This document shows, in pieces, positions 24,898 to 32,312 of a stretch of 45,814 bases of DNA; position 1 is the first letter of the stretch; the number at the start of each line of letters is the position of its first letter. The position numbers and the translations under genes were made by a program. The stretch is from a virus: the IMG/VR virus record IMGVR_UViG_3300030430_003413, positions 1 through 45,814 of that record; one strand, given 5' to 3'. The notes under the pieces were generated by a model. That model saw nothing but the letters and a program-made list of their open reading frames with translations, searched no databases and was not told where the DNA came from.

Positions 24898-25684
24898 TAA
24901 TCCAAAAAGCAAGGCATGGGAAGTGTTTAATGGCGTCACAAAATCCTGGCCAGAACAGATAACAAAATTAGACAATGCTATCGAAACAGATCCTGTTAGT
25001 AACAGTATGTTCTGGGGATTTGTAAACAATAACCTAGACATGGTAAAGAAACTTGAATCACGTAACCACAAATATTGGTTTACAGACACTCCATATTTTG
25101 GTAGATTTGATAATAATAATTTAAAAAAGAACAACCATTATTGGAGAATTTGTAAGAATGCAATACATGTTCCTTTTATAAAGGATTGCAAATCTGATCG
25201 GTTTGAAAAGTTTGGCATGAAGATAAAAGCTCCTGCCTTTGTAGGAAAATATGTGTTGGTATGTCCAAGCTCAGACGGAATCAATAACTATCTTGACGAA
25301 CCAAACTGGACCAATGATACCATAGAAAAAATTAAAAGATACACAGACAGACCTATCAAACTTCGACACAAGCCTAGGGGCAGGGGCACGTCAGGACCCA
25401 GTGAGGCAAAGGTACCCTTATCCGAGGATCTCAAAGAGGCATGGTGTGTTGTTACAAGTTGCTCGATAGCGGCAGTTGAGGCCATGTGCGAAGGAGTGCC
25501 AGTGTTCTGTCATGATAAAAGTTTTGCAATAGATGTGGCAAACACAGAATTAGCAGATATTGAAAATCCTTACTATGGTGGGCCAGAACCATGGTTGTTT
25601 AGTTTAGCCTATCAGCAGTTTACACCCGAGGAGTTTGAAAATGGAAGTGCTGTTGAAATATTGATGGATAAAGGTCTGCTATGA
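24872..25684 (+). CDS. GT-B-like glycosyltransferase-related protein, paralogue 5 of 5
   Basis: This is a 270-aa protein. RHKP replaces the RPHP of three paralogues. Other family blocks are conserved: AWCVVTSCSIAAVEAMCEGV followed by PVFC, IENPYYGG and SLAYQQFTPEEFENGSA. The N-terminal half matches the 21545 paralogue (KSDRFEKF, VLVCPSSDGINNYL). It overlaps the preceding SGNH gene by 26 bp and the following one by ATGA, so it sits between two SGNH-like genes. That repeats the GT-B/SGNH pairing at 829-2516. Confidence 0.5.
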   Translation: MLTIYAPFSNPKSKAWEVFNGVTKSWPEQITKLDNAIETDPVSNSMFWGFVNNNLDMVKKLESRNHKYWFTDTPYFGRFDNNNLKKNNHYWRICKNAIHVPFIKDCKSDRFEKFGMKIKAPAFVGKYVLVCPSSDGINNYLDEPNWTNDTIEKIKRYTDRPIKLRHKPRGRGTSGPSEAKVPLSEDLKEAWCVVTSCSIAAVEAMCEGVPVFCHDKSFAIDVANTELADIENPYYGGPEPWLFSLAYQQFTPEEFENGSAVEILMDKGLL

Positions 25685-26460
25685 AGCTAACCCATTTTGG
25701 ATGTTCATTCGCGGTGGGGAATGCTATACCTCGATACATACCAGGTCTAAAATCTAGTGCGTTTGTTCCACGTCGAAAAAAAGAAAGAATGGCACTTGAA
25801 CAAAAATATAACATTGACCTTAGTAGGCCAACAAATTGCGGGAGAGTACTCGCACTCCGACTTAATCTTGCATATAAGATGATTGCAGAAAATGGGGCTA
25901 GTAACGAGAGAATTGTAAGAACGGTATTACATGCCAATCTGAAAGATACGTTTGTCTTAATAGGTTTTACAAGTCATAATAGACGGGAAGGTCTAACTAC
26001 AGCAAGAGAAAACAAGTATGCCAATAGGGCTACACGTTGGCAAACATGGAAAATGGTTGGACCAAAAGATGACACCTTATATAAAGATGTTAGATTCGAC
26101 CCATGGGTCAATAAAGGTGAAAGAGAATTTTGGCCAGCAATTGAAGAAGAGGGACAGATAAGAACCGTGATACAGATACTTTACTTACAAAATTATTTTA
26201 AGGCAAATAACATTCCATTTTTTATGTATAATGCTTTGTACAACGGATTTGATAATCCTTTGACCATCGAATGCGAACAGTTGTTGGCAAAAGTAGACAC
26301 AACAAAATATTTTAAACTACAAGGTAATTTTAGCGATACGCAACACGGATTTTGTCTAAAAAATAAATTAACTGTGTCCGATCTAGATGACCATCCAAGA
26401 ATGGAAGGACATACAGCATGGGCCGGAGAATTATTACCTATGGCAAAAAAAATTTTATGA
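25681..26460 (+). CDS. SGNH/GDSL-like hydrolase or acyltransferase, paralogue 3 of 3 (divergent)
   Basis: This is a 259-aa protein. HFGCSF (5-10) is block I. The glycine block is degenerate (AENGASNERI instead of GGRGNDRI), while LDDHPRMEGHTAWAGEL keeps the block V pair. VLIGFTSHNRREG, RWQTWKM and ILYLQNYFKANNIPFFMYNA align with the other two. An insertion after block I (about 15-50, basic) is unique. It overlaps the FkbM gene (ATGA). It could differ in substrate from its paralogues. Confidence 0.5.
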   Translation: MKLTHFGCSFAVGNAIPRYIPGLKSSAFVPRRKKERMALEQKYNIDLSRPTNCGRVLALRLNLAYKMIAENGASNERIVRTVLHANLKDTFVLIGFTSHNRREGLTTARENKYANRATRWQTWKMVGPKDDTLYKDVRFDPWVNKGEREFWPAIEEEGQIRTVIQILYLQNYFKANNIPFFMYNALYNGFDNPLTIECEQLLAKVDTTKYFKLQGNFSDTQHGFCLKNKLTVSDLDDHPRMEGHTAWAGELLPMAKKIL

Positions 26461-27095
26461 TAGAACAATTAGCAAATGGACTGTGGGTTCCATCGGGCGA
26501 TGCACAGATCGAGCAATGGAGGGAAAAAGGATATCCTCATATGCAGGACAAATGCCTAAAGCGATTTGTTGAATGGTGTGATGATAATAATAAAAAATTC
26601 AATCTTATCCTCGACATAGGAGCATGGTGTGGAACTTGGGCAATGGCAATGCAAAAGTATGCCAAGGAGATATATTGTTATGAACCTAATAAGACACACT
26701 TCCAATGTCTAATTAAAAATCTTGGACAGTTCCAGCACATTAGGTTGCATAATCATGCAGTTGGAAACCTAGACGGCAAGATAAAATTAACCAATGACGC
26801 CGCCACCCAAAACACAAGGGTGTTGCTACAAGAAGGAGAAACGGTTATTTGTAAATTAGATTCAATGGACATATTAAACGCAGACATGATAAAAATAGAT
26901 GTTGAAGGACTCGAGATGCAAGTTTTAGAAGGAGGAAAAAAGACTCTAGACAACATAGAGTTTGTAATGATTGAGCTTAATAATAACAGTAAAAAATATG
27001 GAAGTAGTAACGGACTGATACAAAAACACATGCGTGAGTTAGGCTACAAAGAACTGATCAAGATCTGGCCAGATATTATTTTTAAAAAAGCATGA
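26457..27095 (+). CDS. FkbM-family methyltransferase
   Basis: This is a 212-aa protein, counted from the ATG at 26457 that overlaps the TGA of the previous gene; a longer frame from 26418 would run into that gene. NLILDIGAWCGTWAMAM is the SAM-binding motif I, EIYCYEPN the acidic post-I strand, and MIKIDVEGLEMQVLEGG the FkbM core. FkbM enzymes O-methylate sugars and related metabolites. It is the fourth gene of the plus-strand glycan run. Confidence 0.8.
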   Translation: MIEQLANGLWVPSGDAQIEQWREKGYPHMQDKCLKRFVEWCDDNNKKFNLILDIGAWCGTWAMAMQKYAKEIYCYEPNKTHFQCLIKNLGQFQHIRLHNHAVGNLDGKIKLTNDAATQNTRVLLQEGETVICKLDSMDILNADMIKIDVEGLEMQVLEGGKKTLDNIEFVMIELNNNSKKYGSSNGLIQKHMRELGYKELIKIWPDIIFKKA

Positions 27096-27697
27096 TGTAC
27101 GATCATTTAAAAAAACTGAAAGAAGAGAAAAATTTTTATCCTGATAGGATATTGGATATAGGTGCATGGAATGGTTTTTGGACCAACAATGTCAAGCAGA
27201 TCTGGCCCGACGCACATTACACTTGCATTGAGGCAGGCCCAAAACATAAATCAAAGTTGGAGAAGATTACGGATGACTATCATATTGCTGTTCTAGGTGA
27301 TTCTAATAGAGAGGTCAAAATGTATCTAAGAGAAATACAAAAAGGCAGTAGGAAAAAAGTGACCTACACAAAAGGGTCAACACTATTTGGTATTTTTAAA
27401 GATTATGAAATTAGGAATATGCAGACCCTTGACGAAATAGTCGGCAAAGATGCCAAATATGATTTAATAAAACAAGATGTTCAAGGTGCTGAAATAATGG
27501 TGATGCAAGGTGCACCTGATATATTTAGAAGGGCCAAGTATGTCATTCAGGAAGTGAATCTTGACAAGGACGATGACTTTCCTGATATGCCCTGTGAACT
27601 AGAGATGGACGATTACATGAATGAATTAGGATTTAAGAATAACCTGATTATTGATAGGAAAGTTGATGCAGGACAAGTAGATAAGATTTATTTTTGA
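27092..27697 (+). CDS. FkbM-family methyltransferase, second copy
   Basis: This is a 201-aa protein. RILDIGAWNGFWTNNV is motif I, YTCIEAGP the post-I strand, and LIKQDVQGAEIMVMQGA the FkbM core, with Q replacing the usual E in D-V-E-G. It follows another FkbM gene with a 4-bp ATGA overlap. The two share the DIGAW-x-G-x-W motif but differ in the rest, so this is not a recent duplication. It is the last gene of the run; its 3' end overlaps the convergent gene by 10 bp. Confidence 0.78.
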   Translation: MMYDHLKKLKEEKNFYPDRILDIGAWNGFWTNNVKQIWPDAHYTCIEAGPKHKSKLEKITDDYHIAVLGDSNREVKMYLREIQKGSRKKVTYTKGSTLFGIFKDYEIRNMQTLDEIVGKDAKYDLIKQDVQGAEIMVMQGAPDIFRRAKYVIQEVNLDKDDDFPDMPCELEMDDYMNELGFKNNLIIDRKVDAGQVDKIYF

Positions 27698-28119
27698 AAT
27701 CTTTTCATAATATTGTTGTAGTCTTCTATGTTCATGTCTAGCTGTACTACAGGACTTCTTATATATTTTCTTTCGCTGTGAAACATCTTAATTGATTTAG
27801 ATCTTGTTAATAAAAATACATTCGGATTAAATTTTATTTGTTTTCCATTTATATTGACATAGGCCGCAGTCCGGTCGTTTCTATCCTTGTAGAACCATAG
27901 ACATATGACCTCTTTATCAAAATTTATGCTTTTGAAGTTATCGTGTAGGATGGCTTTTGTCTTATATTTTTCACAAAATTCCTGCCAAAGAGGATGATTT
28001 AGGTTATTCTGATTTTCATATAACCTGTCATATTCGTTAAGTTCTATTATGTTAGTTGCACAGATATGCTGTACTGGCTCATCGTGATAGTTTTGTGTCT
28101 GCAATTTGTTCCAATTCAT
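27688..28119 (-). CDS. Unknown 143-aa protein at the end of the uvsX operon
   Basis: Not recognised. The N-terminus (MNWNKLQTQNYHDEPVQHIC) is polar. EVICLWFYKDRNDRTAAYVN suggests a beta hairpin, and the C-terminus is helical and basic. No catalytic motif, signal peptide or membrane helix is visible. Its ATG overlaps the stop of the glycosyltransferase gene (TAATG), so it is probably made together with it. Confidence 0.6.
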   Translation of the reverse strand: MNWNKLQTQNYHDEPVQHICATNIIELNEYDRLYENQNNLNHPLWQEFCEKYKTKAILHDNFKSINFDKEVICLWFYKDRNDRTAAYVNINGKQIKFNPNVFLLTRSKSIKMFHSERKYIRSPVVQLDMNIEDYNNIMKRFQK

Positions 28120-28793
28120 TAAGCACTGAAAAGATTAATCGCTTCCTTTTTCCAATCATCTGAATATTCACAATTTCTATATCCATCGAACCAAGGACCA
28201 CCTTCTGTATAATGAAGTATTTTTGGTGAGCCGTCTTCCGGTTCTCTATACCAACCCACCAACCAATTGTAGTTATGAGGCAGTGCGCCTATTTCTGAAT
28301 CATCGAGCCAACTGAATCTATGTAAAAATTTTGGAGTCTGTTCATTTAAAAATTCGGGAGTTAACATTTTATTTTTTTCATGTTCACAATTCCATAATAC
28401 CATACTACTCCAATTTTTTCTTGGGTATACAGTTTGGACTTGTCCATCCATCTTTGTTGTTTCTTTAGGCGTGTAGTCATGTTGTACACACACAACCGCT
28501 TTGCTTGGATCACAAAATTTAATCAAGTGATGGCTAGGGATCTTCCATAAAAAATCGCAGTCACAGAACACTGCCCAACCTTTGAAATCATTTAGGTAAG
28601 GAACAAAGAATCTAGTGAAAGTAAATTCAGTTGAAGCAAGTTTATCCTTTTCGCGTGTGTAGATTCCTTGTGACCTCATGTCATTTTGTTTGAGTGGAAC
28701 AACCTCGGCCGATGGATCTCTTCTTTTGATAGAGTGTTCACACACTTGATATGCTATATCTTCTCTTGAGTCCCAACCTACGTAAACTTTCAT
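28119..28793 (-). CDS. GT-A-type glycosyltransferase, 224 aa
   Basis: I start it at the ATG overlapping the HAD stop (ATGA), giving MKVYVGWDSREDIAYQVC. WAVFCDCDFLWK (D78, D80) is the D-x-D motif, TEFTFTRFFVPYL is the upstream helix, and HRFSWLDDSEIG with LHYTEGGPWF matches a small marine glycosyltransferase family distantly related to GT8. It lies downstream of uvsX-uvsY and shares their operon. The acceptor is unknown. Confidence 0.75.
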   Translation of the reverse strand: MKVYVGWDSREDIAYQVCEHSIKRRDPSAEVVPLKQNDMRSQGIYTREKDKLASTEFTFTRFFVPYLNDFKGWAVFCDCDFLWKIPSHHLIKFCDPSKAVVCVQHDYTPKETTKMDGQVQTVYPRKNWSSMVLWNCEHEKNKMLTPEFLNEQTPKFLHRFSWLDDSEIGALPHNYNWLVGWYREPEDGSPKILHYTEGGPWFDGYRNCEYSDDWKKEAINLFSA

Positions 28794-29416
28794 TTTCTTC
28801 CCGATAGTAATTTGTGTATCTCTTGCCAATTACTTACTCGTATTATTCCGTCATGGTTAAAATCTCGATTGTATGGATGGTCGATTAATATAGGCTTTAA
28901 ACCGTATTTGAGCCCTGCTAAAGCGTTTTTTGGCTTATCTTCCACCCAGTATAGCCCAGTATTGTGAAATTCTGCTAGTGCAGAATCTTTGTCTGCACCT
29001 GTGTCCAAAATGTGATAATTTTTAAAAATATGATCACCAAATAATTCTCCTAATCTTTTTTTCCTGACTGTTTGTGCTGGAATATCAGATGTCTGAGAAG
29101 TAATTGGAATAAAAGTCCATCCTTCTGCGGCTAATAGTTTTACCCATGTTTGAGAATCTTGAATTGGACTCTGTGTAGCCATCCATGCACTTTTATTGAA
29201 CTCTCTAATTTCCTTACGTATTTCAGGTATGCTTAAACCAAATCTTTCTGCCATCTCGTATGTGTTTTGTTTATTTGGCAGTAATTTGTATGGATATATT
29301 CTTTCCTCGCTGTCGTTATAATAGGACCGTTGTAGCATCCAGTCAGTGAAATGTTTTTCCCATTCCAATAAAACTCCGTCTACGTCAGTTAAAATAATTC
29401 TATTTGATATCGGCAT
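28790..29416 (-). CDS. HAD-superfamily phosphatase-like protein
   Basis: This is a 208-aa protein. ILTDVDGVLLEW supplies D11 and D13 (motif I), PITSQTSD the Ser/Thr of motif II, and YWVEDKPKN the acidic motif IV. A helical cap lies between motifs I and II. Such proteins remove phosphate from sugars or nucleotides. Its start overlaps uvsY by 17 bp and its end overlaps the glycosyltransferase, so a sugar-phosphate substrate is plausible. A 5'-nucleotidase role cannot be excluded. Confidence 0.75.
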   Translation of the reverse strand: MPISNRIILTDVDGVLLEWEKHFTDWMLQRSYYNDSEERIYPYKLLPNKQNTYEMAERFGLSIPEIRKEIREFNKSAWMATQSPIQDSQTWVKLLAAEGWTFIPITSQTSDIPAQTVRKKRLGELFGDHIFKNYHILDTGADKDSALAEFHNTGLYWVEDKPKNALAGLKYGLKPILIDHPYNRDFNHDGIIRVSNWQEIHKLLSGRK

Positions 29417-29861
29417 CTTCCATACCAGCCACTCTTAATTTCACAATGTTTGTGATCTGCCATTGTTTTTGATCAAGTCCTTTGGTTATGCCTAGCCATT
29501 GGTTACGTATAAGTGCAAAGTCATTAATAATCTTATCCATGTCCACAACATCGTCTTCCCCGTCTACATACTTTTCGGCATCTCTACTCGATAATGCCCT
29601 GTTATAATTTTCTAAATATTTTCTGAAAGTTTTTGATCTTAATCTTCGTAATTCAATATTTAAATATTCTAATATTGCTTCTAATTGTTGTAGTTGTCCA
29701 AATCTTTCTTCTACTATTCCTGGCAAAGCCGCACTTGCCTTTTCCAAATTGCCATAAATTTTGCATTGTTTTTTAGCTTCTTGTAATTCTTTGTCAAAAT
29801 ATTCTATGCAATCTGGTATCTTGTCAAGGTTTCGACTAACTTCGTTGTACCAGTTTATCAT
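29400..29861 (-). CDS. uvsY: UvsY-like recombination mediator
   Basis: This is a 153-aa, mainly helical, charged protein. RRLRSKTFRKYLENYNRALS, then DAEKYVDGEDDVVDMD and LDQKQWQITNIVKLRVAG correspond to the Arg/Tyr-rich helix, the acidic loop and the C-terminal helix of marine T4-like UvsY. UvsY loads UvsX onto gp32-coated single-stranded DNA. Position supports it: uvsX, a 79-aa gene and this gene are joined by ATGA overlaps, and gp32 is encoded just upstream. Confidence 0.75.
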   Translation of the reverse strand: MINWYNEVSRNLDKIPDCIEYFDKELQEAKKQCKIYGNLEKASAALPGIVEERFGQLQQLEAILEYLNIELRRLRSKTFRKYLENYNRALSSRDAEKYVDGEDDVVDMDKIINDFALIRNQWLGITKGLDQKQWQITNIVKLRVAGMEDADIK

Positions 29862-30097
29862 TCATCATCATCGCCGTATCCCATATCCTCCGAATCATCT
29901 TCTTCGAATACAGTGTTGATGGCTTCCTCTAATTTTGGATCGTACTCGGCACACGCTTTAAGTTCGTCCTGTTCTACACCTATGTCTTCTAAACTTTTTA
30001 TAAAATCAATTGCCATGTCTAGTTTTTGTCTTTCTGGAACATAATGAACCATCGAGTTCCATAAACGTTCTATGTCTTCGTGTGTAAAATCGATCAT
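29858..30097 (-). CDS. Small acidic protein, 79 aa, between uvsX and uvsY
   Basis: It begins MIDFTHEDIERLWNSMVHYV and ends in an acidic run rich in Glu and Asp (about 65-79). The N-terminal part is helical and the tail strongly negative. It overlaps uvsX and uvsY by ATGA on each side, a place where similar small proteins occur in marine T4-like phages. The acidic tail could mimic DNA or bind the recombination proteins; that is inference. Confidence 0.7.
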   Translation of the reverse strand: MIDFTHEDIERLWNSMVHYVPERQKLDMAIDFIKSLEDIGVEQDELKACAEYDPKLEEAINTVFEEDDSEDMGYGDDDE

Positions 30098-31149
30098 GCT
30101 TTAACGGTTTCCTCTGTTTGTTCAGATGGTAAGGCCTCTTTGAAGTCTGCCATTATCATATCTAATTTATCACCTGTCCATGCTTTTCTAAATTCTATGT
30201 GTTCTTTTCCTTTCGAATCAACATATTTTAATCTATTTCCGGTTTGTACAAGCAGTCCCTTTTTCTCAAAAAGATCTACTAGTCCACTGTATGGATCCAT
30301 TCCTGTGTCATATGGAATTTTTACTTGTACCCCCTCGAATGGTTTAGCGTATCTGGTCTTCATTACCTTACAGGCGGCTCTTATACCTCTTACGTCGCTG
30401 ACTTTGTTTCCTTTTTCGTCCTCTTTAAGTTTTAACTTTTTCATTGCAACGACAATGCTTGAAGCATAGATAAATCCTTGTCCACCTGATATCTTGTCAT
30501 CAGGATCAAACATATCTTGTGAGGCGTATGTGTGGTTGGTCGCAATTAGTCCTACGTTCCAACTTCCAAACATATTCACACAGTTTCTAACAAGTGCCGT
30601 TAATGCCTTAGGCTTTCTACCCAGGTCACCTTTCATCTCTCCTGCTTCAAACTGATTAACATCTGTTGGCGTCAACAACATACCTAAACTGTCTATAACA
30701 AACAACACTTTAGGCGCACCTTCTTTGTTGTCCGCGTGTTGGTCTTTGTAGCCCTTCATGAACTCCGAAACAGTTTTTGCTACATCGTCAACCATGGACA
30801 TACTTAATTTCATAAGTTTGTCTTCTGATGTATCTACATTTAATGCCTGTAGCCATTGTTCGTCCAATGCATTCTCAGTATCAATTAGTATTACAAATAT
30901 GCCTTGATCCTGAGCGTTCTTAATAATGTTGCCTGATGCTATGTAAGATTTACCTGCACCAGACTCACCGGCAAGTACTGTAACCTTGCCTAGGGGAATA
31001 CCTTTATTGAAATCACTGGTCATTAAATAGTTTAAGGCGTAGTTGCCCGTTGATATCCAATCTGTTGGATCACTAAATCCTATTCCTAGACCTTGTATAG
31101 ATTTGGTTATACTTTTCCTAAATTTTGTTGCGTCAAATACTTTTGTCAT
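30094..31149 (-). CDS. uvsX: UvsX, RecA-like recombinase
   Basis: This is a 351-aa protein. Walker A GESGAGKS (61-68), VLFVIDSLGML (Walker B, about 149-159), a GDLGRKPKAL loop and ATNHTYAS with DKISGGQGFIYASS (DNA-binding loop region) identify the T4 UvsX/RecA fold. It forms filaments on single-stranded DNA and drives strand exchange and recombination-dependent replication. The Shine-Dalgarno AAAGGATAAC precedes the ATG. It is the first gene of an operon that also carries uvsY, HAD, a glycosyltransferase and an unknown gene. Confidence 0.93.
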   Translation of the reverse strand: MTKVFDATKFRKSITKSIQGLGIGFSDPTDWISTGNYALNYLMTSDFNKGIPLGKVTVLAGESGAGKSYIASGNIIKNAQDQGIFVILIDTENALDEQWLQALNVDTSEDKLMKLSMSMVDDVAKTVSEFMKGYKDQHADNKEGAPKVLFVIDSLGMLLTPTDVNQFEAGEMKGDLGRKPKALTALVRNCVNMFGSWNVGLIATNHTYASQDMFDPDDKISGGQGFIYASSIVVAMKKLKLKEDEKGNKVSDVRGIRAACKVMKTRYAKPFEGVQVKIPYDTGMDPYSGLVDLFEKKGLLVQTGNRLKYVDSKGKEHIEFRKAWTGDKLDMIMADFKEALPSEQTEETVKA

Positions 31150-31170
31150 AATGTTATCCTTTGCAGTTGT

Positions 31171-31210
31171 ATATTAGCATACCTAGGCCCTAACGTCAAT
31201 GCTAGGGCCT
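31171..31210 (-). promoter_or_regulatory. Putative uvsX promoter with overlapping hairpin
   Basis: The minus strand has TTGACG (31199-31194), 17 bp and TAATAT (31176-31171). An 8-bp perfect stem, AGGCCCTA/TAGGGCCT (31210-31203 with 31192-31185, 10-nt loop), surrounds the -35 element. There is no U tract, so it is not a standard terminator for gene 32. The hairpin may be an operator or an mRNA end-stabilising structure. Confidence 0.5.
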
Positions 31211-31225
31211 TGGTAAAATGTCAGA

Positions 31226-32212
31226 TTATTTTGCTTGTCTTGATCTGATTAGCTTCAGTATGTCTTCTGCTCTCTTGGCACTGTCACCTGCAGGAGCTGT
31301 AGCCGCCGCTGGTTGTGGTGCTGGGGCAGATTCAGTTACAGGCGCCGCAGTTGGTGCCGCTTCTGTTATCGTTGTTGCCGCCGGAGCAGATGCTGTTGGC
31401 ACTGCCACTTGTGGTTTACCTTGGTAAGCCACGCCAGCTGGTCTGAAGTACTGTCCGTACTGCTCAAGATCATAAGCCTCGCCTTCAACAGATTTTTCAA
31501 ATAATTCTTTGATTATTTTAACTTCTGCTTCTGTTGGTTCTTTCGGCCTAAAGTCTCCTAGATTGAAAAGCCCATGCGTGTCAATAGCCGCTCTTTCTGA
31601 CTCATCAAGTGCTCTTTCTCTTCTTGACCATTTTGATGTTGAGTAATCAGCATAACCACCTTTTGTAGTTTTGGTGATTCTAAAATCAACACCTTTCATG
31701 TAATCAGTTGGCATTTCTTCCATTTCTGGATCCATCAATGCGCCTCTGATTATGTTGAAGATCTGAGGTCCAATTATAAATCTTCTGATTGGATTCTCAG
31801 GTTTGGTGTCTTCTGCTAATGGATTCGTTGTGACAAACCCCTGGAAAATGTAACTTTTCTTTTTCCAGTATTTTCTACCCATGTCTTCCATTGACTTGTC
31901 TTTAAACCACGGTCTCACTTCTGTGAGTACTGGACAAGTTTTCCCATACATTTCCATGCATGGTACCTGTACTGTCACTGGTCTAGAGTCAGTCTGACCT
32001 TTTATACCTGCGAATGGTAACTTGATCATGTTTCTTTCAGTCCAGAAGAACGTGTTTGTTTCGTCCCTGTCCGGTAAGAATCTTATTACTGCTTCTGATC
32101 CTTCTGATATATTCCAGTGTGGGTAGATGGCGTTGTCTCCGCCTGTGTTGGAAGTGGAGCGATTCACTTCTTGAGATTTTAATTTCGCTCTTATTTCAGC
32201 TAATGATGCCAT
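31226..32212 (-). CDS. 32: Single-stranded DNA-binding protein, T4 gp32-like
   Basis: This is a 328-aa protein. The N-terminal LAST-like basic segment (AEIRAKLKSQEVNRSTS) precedes an OB-fold core with aromatic residues (YPHWNISEGSEAVIRFLPD). The zinc subdomain is incomplete: C85 and C93 are present in CMEMYGKTCPVL, but the last Cys of the T4 CPVC pattern is Leu. The C-terminus is an Ala/Pro/Thr linker (about 268-308) ending in a basic amphipathic peptide (KRAEDILKLIRSRQAK) instead of the acidic T4 tail. The Shine-Dalgarno AAGGAGG lies 8 nt before the ATG. Confidence 0.88.
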   Translation of the reverse strand: MASLAEIRAKLKSQEVNRSTSNTGGDNAIYPHWNISEGSEAVIRFLPDRDETNTFFWTERNMIKLPFAGIKGQTDSRPVTVQVPCMEMYGKTCPVLTEVRPWFKDKSMEDMGRKYWKKKSYIFQGFVTTNPLAEDTKPENPIRRFIIGPQIFNIIRGALMDPEMEEMPTDYMKGVDFRITKTTKGGYADYSTSKWSRRERALDESERAAIDTHGLFNLGDFRPKEPTEAEVKIIKELFEKSVEGEAYDLEQYGQYFRPAGVAYQGKPQVAVPTASAPAATTITEAAPTAAPVTESAPAPQPAAATAPAGDSAKRAEDILKLIRSRQAK

Positions 32213-32257
32213 AATGTAAGCCTCCTTGTGTGCCTATGTTTGTTGTTGCCTAAATGT

Positions 32258-32297
32258 ATATTAGACATATAGTACGTAATATACAACTATATTTATC
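32258..32297 (-). promoter_or_regulatory. Double promoter of gene 32: late element plus sigma70-like
   Basis: The 100-bp gap before gene 32 has on the minus strand a late-type GATAAATA (32297-32290). It also has a host-type pair, TTGTAT (32286-32281), 17 bp, TAATAT (32263-32258). The -10 sits in CTAATATAC, the same nine bases as at the uvsX promoter. Early and late expression of gp32 would fit its role in replication. Confidence 0.45.
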
Positions 32298-32312
32298 TAA
32301 TGTCTACTACTA

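Noticed and set aside
31185-31210. Hairpin after gene 32 as a Rho-independent terminator
   Set aside because: The 8-bp stem has no run of U on either strand, and it overlaps a plausible -35 element of uvsX.
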